A stretch of DNA of 7,486 bases from UBA1161 sp049520395 (GCA_049520395.1 JBEKPV010000230.1:1-7486); one strand, 5' to 3'; positions 1 through 6,686 are shown, counted from the first letter of the stretch. Translations and numbers: made by a program. Notes: generated from the sequence alone by a model not told the origin.

Positions 1-274
1 CAGGCATTCGCCGGGTCCGTTCGTCGGCGCGAATATGCCGGAGCACCTCGAGCCCATCGATCTTGGGCAGTTTCAAATCCAGCAAAACCAACCCAGGGAG
101 CACTGCGGTATCTCGTCCCGCATAGGTGCCGGTGCCGTATAGGTAATCCAGCGCTTCAGCCCCATCGCGCGCGATCGCAAGATCGTTGGTAACGTTATTC
201 TTCTTCAGCGCCCTCACCGTGAGTTCTTCGTCGTCGGCATTGTCTTCCACAAGAAGAATAGTCTTTTCGAACAT
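1..274 (-). CDS. Rcp1/CheY-type single-domain response regulator, C-terminus beyond left edge
   Basis: This is the N-terminal 91 residues of a receiver protein. It begins MFEKTILLVEDNADDEEL. The acidic Mg2+-binding pair is E10-D11, and the phosphoacceptor is D66 in LVLLDLKLPKIDG. The GTGTYAGRD insertion (about residues 47-55) before the D66 strand, together with the NADDEELTVRAL helix, is typical of the Rcp1 subfamily, the small regulators partnered with phytochrome-like PAS kinases. Such proteins normally consist of about 140-150 residues with no DNA-binding domain, so signalling is expected by protein contact or phosphotransfer in the cytoplasm. The lysine and threonine switch residues lie outside the window. 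The ATG at 274 is preceded by a good Shine-Dalgarno sequence, AGAAAGGA, at 281-288. The gene follows the PAS kinase gene by 63 bases on the same strand and is probably its cognate partner in one transcript. An output domain after the receiver cannot be excluded because the gene is cut. Confidence 0.93.
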   Translation of the reverse strand, partial: MFEKTILLVEDNADDEELTVRALKKNNVTNDLAIARDGAEALDYLYGTGTYAGRDTAVLPGLVLLDLKLPKIDGLEVLRHIRADERTRRMP

Positions 275-280
275 ATGAAT

Positions 281-288
281 TCCTTTCT
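281..288 (-). promoter_or_regulatory. Ribosome binding site of the response regulator
   Basis: Read on the minus strand, AGAAAGGA lies six bases before the ATG at 274. This supports that start and independent translation initiation within a bicistronic kinase-regulator message. Confidence 0.6.
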
Positions 289-337
289 AGTGCGATCGCC
301 ACATCGAATTAATGGCGCCCGTTGCTGTTCGCGTTTT

Positions 338-2110
338 TCAAAGTGTGAAATGAAACGTTGCGCCTTGTTCGACTTTGCCTTCAGCCCATACCCGGCCGCC
401 TTGGCGCTGAATAATGCGTTGAACGGTCGCCAGCCCAATTCCCGTTCCCGGAAAATCTTTTACTGCATGCAGGCGCTGAAAGGCCCCGAACAACTTGCCG
501 GCGTATGCCTGGTCGAAGCCGGCGCCGTTGTCTCGCGTGAAGTATTCCTTGCCCCCGTTCTCGCCGGAACACCCAAATTCAATGCGGGCGTGCGATTGTT
601 TGGCGGTGAATTTCCAGGCATTCCCCAGCAAGTTGGTCAGCACGATCCGCAGCAATCGCGGATCGGTTTGAGCCATCAGACCATCGGTAACCACAAATTC
701 AGCGTCACGCTCTGGCGCGGCAGCTCTCAATTCGTCCGCCACTTCGTGAGCCATCTTGCTGACGTCAACCAACTCCCGAGTCATCTCGCCGCGGGAGACA
801 CGCGATAAGTTCAAAAGATCGTCTATCAGTTGTCCCATCCGCTGGCTTCCAGCACGAATGCGCCGAAGATAATCCTGCCCTTGGGCATCCAGTTTGTCCG
901 ACCAGTCCTCCAACAGGGCCTGGCTGAATCCGTCCAGACTACGCAGTGGAGTACGCAAATCATGCGACACGGAATAACAAAAGGCTTCTAATTCCTTGTT
1001 AATAGTTTGCAACTGCGCCGTGCGTTCGACAACCCGTTGCTCCAGTTCAGAATTGAGCTGCCGAATCACCTCCGTGGCCCGCTTGCGCTCGGTGTTATCG
1101 GTGCCGATCAGCAGATAGCCGATGATGACGTCCTGCGCGTCGCGCAGTGCCGTCACCGATACCACCGCCGGGAATCGGCTCCCATCCTTGCGGATATAAG
1201 TCAGCTCGTAGATGTCCTCGATCCGGCGCGTGGCTTTGAACGCCAATGCCTCAAAGCCTGGCGTGATCGGGGTTCCCAGCTCGAGACTCAATGCTTCGGC
1301 GCGCGCTATCACTTCTTCCGGATCGGAAATATCCGCCGGCGTGATCTTGTTCATTACTTCGGCGGCCGTGTAGCCCAGCATTCGCTCGGCGCCGACGTTG
1401 AAGATCTGAATCACGCCCTTCGCATCCGTGGCGATACTCGAGAAATGGGCGCTGTTGAAAATCGCCCGTTGTAGGGCTCCCGCCTTGAACAACGCCTCCT
1501 CCGCCTGCTTGCGCTCCGTAACGTCGCGCGTCAGTTTGGAAAACCCATGCAGATTCCCGGCATCGTCCTTCAAGGCGGTGATTAGTGCATTGGCCCAGAA
1601 CCGCGTCCCGTCGGCCCGAATACGCCACCCTTCCCCCTCCCATCGCCCCTGTTCCCCCGCCAGCTTCAGCTCCATCGCCGGCTTGCCCGTGGCCACTTCC
1701 TCCGGCGGGTAGAACACCGAGAACGATCGCCCGACGATCTCCTCGGTTTTGTATCCCTTGACCCGCTCGGCGCCTGCGTTCCAACTGACCACACGCCCCT
1801 CGCGGTCGAGCAATATGATCGCGTACTCGTGCACCCCTTCCACAAACAGGCGGAACCGCTCCTCGCTCTCACGAAATGCATCCTCCGCCCGCACGCGAGC
1901 GGCGACGCTCCGGTAAATTATCCAGTCCGCCAGGAAAACCAGAATCAAAGAGAAGGCGCCGCCCGTGGTTAGCGCAAGACGATGTTGGGCGATGGATTTT
2001 CCGAGTATCCAAATCAACAGCGCAAAGCCCGCTACGGCTATGGCAGCATTGCCCATCAGGCGCGTCAACCAGCGCCCCATCTTGATTCCCTTTCCCAGCG
2101 ATCGCACCAT
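338..2110 (-). CDS. Membrane-anchored PAS-PAS sensor histidine kinase
   Basis: This kinase should autophosphorylate on histidine and pass the phosphate to a receiver, most likely the one encoded immediately downstream. Numbering is from the ATG at 2110 (590 residues). Two close hydrophobic segments (about 19-40 and 48-67) form a short hairpin anchor with almost no periplasmic loop. PAS 1 spans about 76-201 and ends in FSKLTRDVTERK. PAS 2 spans about 212-346 and ends in GTDNTERK. A coiled coil follows, then the H-box SHDLRTPLRS with H383, the N-box NLLGNAWKFT with N497, the G1 box RDNGAGFD with D527, LFGAFQRLH, and the G2 box GTGIGL at 555-560. All catalytic motifs are intact. The architecture and the paired Rcp1-type regulator suggest that the stimulus is sensed by the PAS domains; no heme, flavin or chromophore ligand can be inferred. 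The frame extends to an ATG at 2227, but those extra 39 residues look non-coding. ATG 2110 (AAGG, seven-base spacing) and ATG 2080 (AAAGGGA, six-base spacing) are both credible. Confidence 0.93.
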   Translation of the reverse strand: MVRSLGKGIKMGRWLTRLMGNAAIAVAGFALLIWILGKSIAQHRLALTTGGAFSLILVFLADWIIYRSVAARVRAEDAFRESEERFRLFVEGVHEYAIILLDREGRVVSWNAGAERVKGYKTEEIVGRSFSVFYPPEEVATGKPAMELKLAGEQGRWEGEGWRIRADGTRFWANALITALKDDAGNLHGFSKLTRDVTERKQAEEALFKAGALQRAIFNSAHFSSIATDAKGVIQIFNVGAERMLGYTAAEVMNKITPADISDPEEVIARAEALSLELGTPITPGFEALAFKATRRIEDIYELTYIRKDGSRFPAVVSVTALRDAQDVIIGYLLIGTDNTERKRATEVIRQLNSELEQRVVERTAQLQTINKELEAFCYSVSHDLRTPLRSLDGFSQALLEDWSDKLDAQGQDYLRRIRAGSQRMGQLIDDLLNLSRVSRGEMTRELVDVSKMAHEVADELRAAAPERDAEFVVTDGLMAQTDPRLLRIVLTNLLGNAWKFTAKQSHARIEFGCSGENGGKEYFTRDNGAGFDQAYAGKLFGAFQRLHAVKDFPGTGIGLATVQRIIQRQGGRVWAEGKVEQGATFHFTL

Positions 2111-2121
2111 GGCTTGACCTT
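2087..2121 (-). promoter_or_regulatory. Two candidate ribosome binding sites deciding the PAS kinase start
   Basis: On the minus strand, AAGG at 2118-2121 sits seven bases before ATG 2110, and AAAGGGA at 2087-2093 sits six bases before ATG 2080. The far upstream ATG at 2227 has no purine-rich sequence at a suitable distance. The true start is therefore probably one of the two inner ATGs. The sequence alone does not decide between them. Confidence 0.4.
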
Positions 2122-2465
2122 CGCAGCGGATACTTCCTCGGGGCGGCATCGGGCACAACCAACGCCCAACCTCCGCAAGCGTTATCGTCTTTTGCAGCAC
2201 CGTACTTTGCAGCACCGCACAATGCATCCGATAACCGAAATTAAGCTCTTGTTATTGGAGGTGACTCGCCAGTCTCAGAGCGTCAACGTTAACTCGATTC
2301 AGCCTCATCCGGTGAAATAAGAATGCCTGTGCATGAATTGAGCCTGGAAGATCGTGCTAACGAATTCCCCGCGTGATACCCCGCCCGCTGCGAGGTCGGA
2401 CAAGCTCCCTCGCCGTCGCCTGCGTGATCGGCCTGCGCCTCAGTCGCCGCTGATCAGCCCGCCGA
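2111..2465. other. Intergenic gap between the two kinase genes
   Basis: About 355 bases separate the hybrid kinase stop codon from the preferred start of the PAS kinase. Apart from the 15-bp tandem duplication, I see an 8-bp inverted repeat, TGATCGGC (2425-2432) and GCCGATCA (2461-2468), overlapping the hybrid kinase stop codon, and an isolated minus-strand TTGACG (2281-2286) with no convincing -10 box at normal spacing. No plausible gene was found on either strand. The gap is long enough for the PAS kinase to have its own promoter. Confidence 0.5.
2191..2220. repeat. 15-bp tandem duplication before the PAS kinase
   Basis: Two adjacent 15-base units, TTTGCAGCACCGTAC (2191-2205) and TTTGCAGCACCGCAC (2206-2220), differ at a single base. 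If translation started at the upstream ATG 2227 they would encode the repeated peptide AVLQS/TVLQK. With the preferred starts they lie in the leader or promoter region, where a paired direct repeat could be a regulator-binding site. They may equally be a recent slippage duplication. Confidence 0.7.
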
Positions 2466-4721
2466 TCATTTTACCTCCGGCCTCGCCGACCCGCACATTT
2501 CCAGGGCCGCCTGATATCCCTCGACGGATCGAACCAGCGCGACCAGCGCATCCACGTCCGCTTTGATTTGCTCAATTGCCGCGCCTCGTTTGATATCACG
2601 GTCGGCCTGCGTCGCCAGCTTGGTGATCGCGTCGAATCCATAACCGCCCCCGGCCCCTTTGAGCTGATGTACCTGGCGTCCCAGCTCCGCCAGTTTCTCT
2701 TCGGCCAGCAGTTGATTGACGACGCGGACGGAATTCGGCAATCTGCCCACGAACTCGCGGATGACCTCGGTCATCTCCACATCGTCCCCCAAACTGCTTC
2801 GGAGCGTTTGCTTCGCCGCGATGGCCACCGCCCCTACCGGCCGCGGCGCCGCCGGCCCAATCTGGCTGCCCGGCAAATAGCCCGCTACGGCCGTCAGCAG
2901 CGTAGTCCGGTCGATTGGTTTGGTCAGATAGTCCGTGCAGCCGGCCGCCATGCATTTGGCCCGGTCCTCCGTCATCGCGTGCGCCGTCAACGCCACGATC
3001 GGCAATTTGCAGCCCCTCGATCGAAGCTCGCTGGTTGCCCGATATCCATCCAGCTCCGGCATTTGCATGTCCATCAGGATCAGATCGAATTCACCCGCCT
3101 GAGCAAGGTCCACCGCTTTCCGACCGTTCTCCGCGATCACCACCTCCGCCCCGCCCTTGCGAAGATGCAGGGAGATTAGCCGTTGGTTATCCGGACCGTC
3201 TCCCGCCAGGAGAATGCGCCCCTTGAGGGTGATCGCCTTCTTTACCTCTCCCCTGACCGTCGTTGTCGTTTTGACGGTTTCATTCAACCCGTGCAACAGT
3301 TCAACGCCCTTCAATGGGCCGCCGGCGATCCACAGCTTGCACGTCGTTCCAACCCCCGCCGCCGACTCGATCGTCAATCCACCCCCCAGCAGTTCCGCCA
3401 GTCGCTTGCTGATGGTCAATCCCAATCCCGTCCCGCCGAATCGCCGGGTCATCGACTCATCGGCTTGCGTGAACGGCTGGAACAACCTGCCCACCTGCTG
3501 GCGCGACATGCCTATCCCCGTATCCGTGACTTCAAACACAATCCTGGCGGCATCCCCCTCAACCTCGCAACTCACCCCAAGACGAATCTCCCCGCGCTCC
3601 GTGAATTTCATCGCGTTGGCCAGGATATTCATCAGCACTTGCCTCACGCGCAACGGATCGCTCTGAATGAAGCGCGGCAACGGGTCGCCGAATTTCAGTT
3701 GAAACCGCAGACCCTTTTCGATCGCGCGCGAATGCATCACCGAAACCGCATCCGCCACGACCTGCGGCAGATCCATCTCGATCCGCTCGACCGTCATCTT
3801 CTCCGCCTCGATCTTGCTGATGTCAAGAACGTCGTTGATCAGCTCCAGCAGATGCCGCGCGCTGCGCCGTACGATTTGCAACGCCTCTTGCCGCTCCGCC
3901 AACGTTTGCGTCGGGTCCATCAGCAATTCCGAATACCCCATGATCGCGGCCATCGGCGTGCGGATTTCGTGAGACATGTTTGCCAGAAACGACGACTTCG
4001 CTCGGTTGGCTGACTCCGCCTTCTCCACCGCCCCGACCAAGTCTCCACGCGATTGTTCCAGCCGCGCGGCCATATCGTTCAACGCCTGCGCCAGCGACGA
4101 AATCTCATCGTTGCCCTGCACATCGAGCCGTGCCGAGAGGTCCCCGCCGCCAAGCTTGTCGGCCTGCCCGCGAACCTCGTTCAGCCGCCTTGAAAGCGGC
4201 ACGATCGTGACCCTTCCGATCACGAACACCAGCACCGCCACCGCCGCCCCGGCGGCGAGTATAATCTTCACGCTCACCGCCGCGCTCTGGGCCGTCTCGG
4301 TCAGGTTGGCGAATATATCTTCAAGGGCGGTCTCCTCCATGTCGAGCGATTGGACGTTCAGTTGGTAGGTGAACGCATTCTTGCGGCGCGTGAACTCATC
4401 GACATTTGCACTGTTGAAGTCCGTTCCATTGCTGATGTGCTGCCAATCCTTTCGCATCGCCAGACACTGGGCTTGCGCCGCCGCGGCGTCCCTGGGGCGG
4501 CGCCGCTTTGAAAAGTCCAGAAACTGATCAGTCCGCATGTCGATTTCGGCGGCGGCGCTGGCCAGACGCCCGGCTGCCAACACCTCGTGCAACGTGGTGT
4601 CGCACGTTTGTCGCAGAGAGGCCGATGTCACGGCCAGCCTATAAGCCGCGATCCCGCAGATGAGCGCAATCCCAAACGTTTTGCCCAGAAAGCTTAGCTG
4701 AAGTGTTTTTGCTATGGTCAT
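2466..4721 (-). CDS. Hybrid histidine kinase: HAMP-HisKA-HATPase-receiver-HPt
   Basis: This is a 751-residue inner-membrane phosphorelay kinase. Transmembrane segment 1 is at about 9-32, a mainly helical periplasmic sensor region at about 33-147, transmembrane segment 2 at about 148-173, and HAMP at about 167-225. The H-box SHEIRTP contains H251, the N-box NILANAMKFT N369, the G1 box DTGIGM D400, and the G2 box GTGLGL lies at 430-435. The receiver (about 502-620) has phosphoacceptor D551 in LILMDMQMPELDGY, T579 and K601. The C-terminal HPt domain has H685 in QVHQLKGAGGGYGF. Phosphate should flow H251 to D551 to H685 and then to an external receiver; the target is not identifiable here. One oddity is that the first acid of the receiver's Mg2+ pair is glycine (LLAGDGPDN, G507-D508). 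The frame opens at a TTG at 4763 without a ribosome binding site. The ATG at 4721, with AGG five bases upstream, is preferred and places transmembrane segment 1 right at the N-terminus. Confidence 0.94.
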   Translation of the reverse strand: MTIAKTLQLSFLGKTFGIALICGIAAYRLAVTSASLRQTCDTTLHEVLAAGRLASAAAEIDMRTDQFLDFSKRRRPRDAAAAQAQCLAMRKDWQHISNGTDFNSANVDEFTRRKNAFTYQLNVQSLDMEETALEDIFANLTETAQSAAVSVKIILAAGAAVAVLVFVIGRVTIVPLSRRLNEVRGQADKLGGGDLSARLDVQGNDEISSLAQALNDMAARLEQSRGDLVGAVEKAESANRAKSSFLANMSHEIRTPMAAIMGYSELLMDPTQTLAERQEALQIVRRSARHLLELINDVLDISKIEAEKMTVERIEMDLPQVVADAVSVMHSRAIEKGLRFQLKFGDPLPRFIQSDPLRVRQVLMNILANAMKFTERGEIRLGVSCEVEGDAARIVFEVTDTGIGMSRQQVGRLFQPFTQADESMTRRFGGTGLGLTISKRLAELLGGGLTIESAAGVGTTCKLWIAGGPLKGVELLHGLNETVKTTTTVRGEVKKAITLKGRILLAGDGPDNQRLISLHLRKGGAEVVIAENGRKAVDLAQAGEFDLILMDMQMPELDGYRATSELRSRGCKLPIVALTAHAMTEDRAKCMAAGCTDYLTKPIDRTTLLTAVAGYLPGSQIGPAAPRPVGAVAIAAKQTLRSSLGDDVEMTEVIREFVGRLPNSVRVVNQLLAEEKLAELGRQVHQLKGAGGGYGFDAITKLATQADRDIKRGAAIEQIKADVDALVALVRSVEGYQAALEMCGSARPEVK

Positions 4722-5176
4722 GATCGCCTGTCCCCGCCAATCTTCGGCCTTAAGCAGGCACAATATTTGCAGCGGCCCAGAATTTTGCCATTAATGGTTA
4801 TACGGCTCACAAAGCCTACGAACCGACGTGCCTGGCTTAGCCGACCCCATAAGGCTGCTTCACACACGGCTGAACTGTTGGTGGAGTCCCCGCGAGCGCA
4901 AACGATCCTGCTCACGCCCAATCTTGCCGGGCGGCATCGTCTGATCTCCATTGCGCGGCAGACATCCGCCGGTCGATCGGCCTAGGCAGTTTGCCCGCGC
5001 GCGAAAGCGAAACCCCCCTTTTTGTTTTCGTTGGGGCGCTGCGCAGAATTCAAAAGCCAGCCTGATGCTGCGGCTCCATGACGATTACTTATTGCCGCTT
5101 AAACCTATTGGGTGTGCAATGCGTCAACCGCGTGGCGCTGGTGCTTCGGATACCCGACCATCGCCAAAACGTTGCA
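4722..5176. other. Intergenic region without a recognisable gene; weak promoter candidates
   Basis: About 455 bases lie between the hybrid kinase and the tRNA fragment. No open frame here has credible protein character. A perfect 10-bp palindrome, CCATTAATGG, lies at 4788-4797, next to a minus-strand TATAAC (4797-4802) that could be a -10 box for the hybrid kinase, although no good -35 lies at the right distance. A second weak candidate is minus-strand TTGACG (5122-5127) with TTTAAG (5098-5103), 18 bases apart. If the att interpretation is right, this is chromosomal sequence that once followed an intact tRNA-Val gene. Confidence 0.4.
4788..4802 (-). promoter_or_regulatory. Candidate -10 box and palindrome upstream of the hybrid kinase
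   Basis: On the minus strand TATAAC is followed directly by the perfect palindrome CCATTAATGG, sharing its last base. This lies about 70 bases upstream of the preferred ATG. A palindrome overlapping the expected transcription start could be an operator. No -35 match was found, so the call is weak. Confidence 0.22.
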
Positions 5177-5218
5177 TGGGCGATACAGGGCTCGAACCTG
5201 TGACCTCACGGGTGTGAT
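5177..5218 (-). other. attR-type site: 3' fragment of a tRNA-Val(CAC) gene
   Basis: Read on the minus strand, this segment has the 3' half of a tRNA. The anticodon loop ATCACAC (5212-5218) has anticodon CAC at 5214-5216. It is followed by the 3' anticodon stem CCGTG (5207-5211), the variable loop AGGTC (5202-5206), a perfect 5-bp T-stem ACAGG/CCTGT (5197-5201 and 5185-5189) around the loop TTCGAGC, the acceptor strand ATCGCCC (5178-5184) and discriminator A (5177). No CCA is encoded. The acceptor strand and variable loop match typical bacterial tRNA-Val genes. No D-arm or GGGCGAT acceptor strand lies upstream, where the integrase gene ends instead. Its position about 26 bases past the integrase stop codon makes it a likely integration junction at the 3' end of a tRNA gene. 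In the opposite reading frame it yields the peptide GLEPVTSRV, commonly mis-annotated over tRNA genes. Confidence 0.8.
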
Positions 5219-5244
5219 CCGGGGGACCTCGAATAATCATAAGT

Positions 5245-6255
5245 CTAGCCCAATTCAATAATTACGGGCAATATTTTGTTTTGGTCCCGCTCGGCATAAA
5301 CCGCGTCGGTTACTGCCGCTGATGAATGACCCAGGACCAGCTGCGCCTCTTCCAAACCGAATCTCCGCCGGATCCGCGTCGCCGCCGTATGCCGCAATTG
5401 ATGGGGGTGCCAATGAGAAACCGTCGCTCGCTGGCAGGCCCGCGCGATCGCGCGCCTGAAGCTGGCGACGGTATATTTTTCGCCGAGCAGGGGGCTTCGT
5501 CGTCCGGTGGCCGAGCGGCCCTGATTCAGTGGCGTGCGCCGCGCCGCCGTTTTTTCGCGGAGTCGAAAATCCTCCGCCTCGCGCGGCGAGAAGAGAAACG
5601 CATCATCCAGCCGCAATAGCCAGGGCCGCAGGACCGCCTGGGCCTGCGGCCCGAAGAAAATTTTCCGATCGATGCCAAACCGATCCGTCTTGTGCTCGCG
5701 GAGCCGCGTTTGCCAGATTTTGCCGGACCGGTCGATATCGCCCGGTCGCAGCGAGAGGATCTCCCCGGCCCGAGCGCCGCTCAGCCGCATCAGCTCGATG
5801 GCGGCGAACACCTGCCGGCTGACAAAGGGCCGCAGCGCCGCCACATCCGCCTCGCGGTCCGGTTGAACCCGCGCCGATTCCGGGGCGTCCGTATGGGCGC
5901 GCTTCAGCGGCTCGATGGTCTTGAGCGCCTCGTAAACGCCGGCCGGGATGAACTGGTTCCCCGCGCCCCAGCGAAACATGGCGCAGAGCCGGTGCATCTG
6001 CTTGTTGATGTAGCTGCGTGCCCAGCCGCGGGCGATCATGGCGTCGCGGAGCTCGCGCAGTTTACCCGTGCCAAAGCGCAGCGCGGAATGGCCGCCAAAA
6101 TTCCGGCGTAAAAGTTCCAACACCGCATGGATCGTCACTCCTTCGCTGGGCGAGTAGTAGGGGAGTGCCCACGCCAAATAGAGCTCGACAAGCCGCGCGA
6201 TCGTGATCCCGCGCACGCGGGCGAATCCGGACGCACCTGAGTACCGCCCCCGCAT
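5245..6255 (-). CDS. Tyrosine recombinase (phage-type integrase), planctomycete-like
   Basis: This 336-residue site-specific recombinase should catalyse integration and excision at the adjacent tRNA-derived att site. The N-terminal part (about 17-115) is a SAM-like core-binding domain, with SYINKQMHRLCAMFRWG characteristic of this fold. The C-terminal catalytic domain shows the full active site: R162 in SGARAGEIL, K189 in EHKT, H285 and R288 in HQLRHTAATR, H310 in VLGHSS, and nucleophile Y320 in DAVYAERD. It is apparently intact. A linker of about 40 residues (RRTPLNQGRS, then YTVASFRRAI) between the catalytic strands resembles a family I associate with Planctomycetota. The frame offers GTG 6258 directly followed by ATG 6255; ATG is preferred, with only a weak GTGGG upstream. 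The stop codon lies about 26 bases from the tRNA-Val fragment. It is separated from the upstream lipoprotein gene by a strong terminator, so it needs its own promoter in 6256-6352; none is clear there. Confidence 0.93.
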   Translation of the reverse strand: MRGRYSGASGFARVRGITIARLVELYLAWALPYYSPSEGVTIHAVLELLRRNFGGHSALRFGTGKLRELRDAMIARGWARSYINKQMHRLCAMFRWGAGNQFIPAGVYEALKTIEPLKRAHTDAPESARVQPDREADVAALRPFVSRQVFAAIELMRLSGARAGEILSLRPGDIDRSGKIWQTRLREHKTDRFGIDRKIFFGPQAQAVLRPWLLRLDDAFLFSPREAEDFRLREKTAARRTPLNQGRSATGRRSPLLGEKYTVASFRRAIARACQRATVSHWHPHQLRHTAATRIRRRFGLEEAQLVLGHSSAAVTDAVYAERDQNKILPVIIELG

Positions 6256-6352
6256 CACCCACGTATCGGCAACTGCATGAAAAAAGGATGCGGCCCGCGC
6301 CGCCCCCGTCCGAGAATCGGTCCGGGGCCGATAATCAGGTGCGCATCAAAAC

Positions 6353-6387
6353 AAAAAAACGCCGTGACTTGCGTCACGGCCTTTTTT
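6353..6387. terminator. Bidirectional intrinsic terminator
   Basis: A perfect 8-bp stem, GCCGTGAC (6361-6368) and GTCACGGC (6373-6380), closes a TTGC loop. It is flanked by AAAAAAA on the left and TTTTTT on the right, with one C:C mismatch between stem and tracts. On the minus strand the stem is followed by a seven-T tract, and on the plus strand by six Ts, so it works in both directions by the usual rules. Its likely job is to stop minus-strand transcription from the lipoprotein gene before the integrase gene. Confidence 0.85.
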
Positions 6388-6486
6388 GGGCGGCATGTGG
6401 GTGGGACCGCCCGGGAGATTGACCACGCCGCGTCTGCCTTTCGGCAGCCCCTTAGCGGCGAGTCGGGAAGAGGTCCGCTTCGCGGA
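6388..6486. other. Non-coding stretch with small hairpins
   Basis: Between the terminator and the palindromic block I see three short perfect stems: GGGCGG/CCGCCC (6388-6393 and 6407-6412), CTGCC/GGCAG (6434-6438 and 6443-6447) and TCCGC/GCGGA (6474-6478 and 6482-6486). No credible gene is present on either strand. The stretch would lie in the 3' untranslated part of the lipoprotein transcript. Confidence 0.45.
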
Positions 6487-6681
6487 AATTCGAAATCAGA
6501 ACATCGAACATCGAATTAAATTCCAATCCCGATCAATCGGGATTCGTCCCCGGCGCGCCGGGGTCGCCTTTGGCGGCCTTCGAGTTTCGGTCATTGTCGC
6601 CCCGGCGACCCGCCGTGGCGGGATTCGTCATTCGTCCCGCCACAGCGGGTCGCCCGTGGCGACATTCTAATTTCGAATTTC
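6485..6681. repeat. 197-bp hairpin-rich block with 12-bp terminal inverted repeats
   Basis: The ends are GAAATTCGAAAT (6485-6496) and its exact reverse complement ATTTCGAATTTC (6670-6681). Inside are AATCCCGAT/ATCGGGATT (6525-6544), the perfect 16-bp palindrome CCCCGGCGCGCCGGGG (6548-6563), CGCC/GGCG (6565-6575) and a roughly 70-base near-perfect hairpin (6595-6664) that itself contains smaller palindromes. It also holds a short tandem ACATCGA. There is no protein-like frame. The overall form resembles a miniature non-autonomous element or an extragenic palindromic repeat. No target-site duplication was evident. Confidence 0.65.
6595..6664. repeat. Long nested hairpin downstream of the lipoprotein gene
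   Basis: The central arms 6604-6623 and 6635-6654 pair at 19 of 20 positions around an 11-base loop. Beyond a short interruption, TGTCGCC (6595-6601) and GGCGACA (6658-6664) continue the pairing. Each arm can also fold alone: GTCGCC/GGCGAC and CCCGCC/GGCGGG on the left, CCCGC/GCGGG and GTCGCC/GGCGAC on the right. The region could therefore switch between one long hairpin and four small ones. Confidence 0.75.
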
Positions 6682-6686
6682 TGTGC

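Noticed and set aside
2425..2468. Inverted repeat TGATCGGC/GCCGATCA as a terminator of the hybrid kinase
   Set aside because: The 28-base spacer is long, the stem overlaps the stop codon, and there is no T-tract on the minus-strand exit side.
2568..3179. 203-codon plus-strand open frame
   Set aside because: It lies wholly inside the hybrid kinase gene, is rich in R, H, P and Q as expected for an antisense shadow, and shows no known motif.
4722..4763. TTG start at 4763 for the hybrid kinase
   Set aside because: It lacks a ribosome binding site and adds 14 residues before the first membrane helix; ATG 4721 with AGG upstream fits better.
4951..5217. Plus-strand open frame ending in GLEPVTSRV
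   Set aside because: The final peptide is the antisense translation of the tRNA T-arm and anticodon region, a known annotation artefact; the rest has no protein character.
5177..5260. A complete tRNA gene on the minus strand
   Set aside because: Only the 3' half is recognisable. The upstream bases, including a chance GGGC at the integrase stop codon, give no D-arm and pair with the acceptor strand at only some positions.
338..5866. Other long plus-strand and out-of-frame ORFs (for example 275-808, 3183-4013, 5529-5822)
   Set aside because: All overlap confidently identified kinase or integrase genes and have shadow-like composition.
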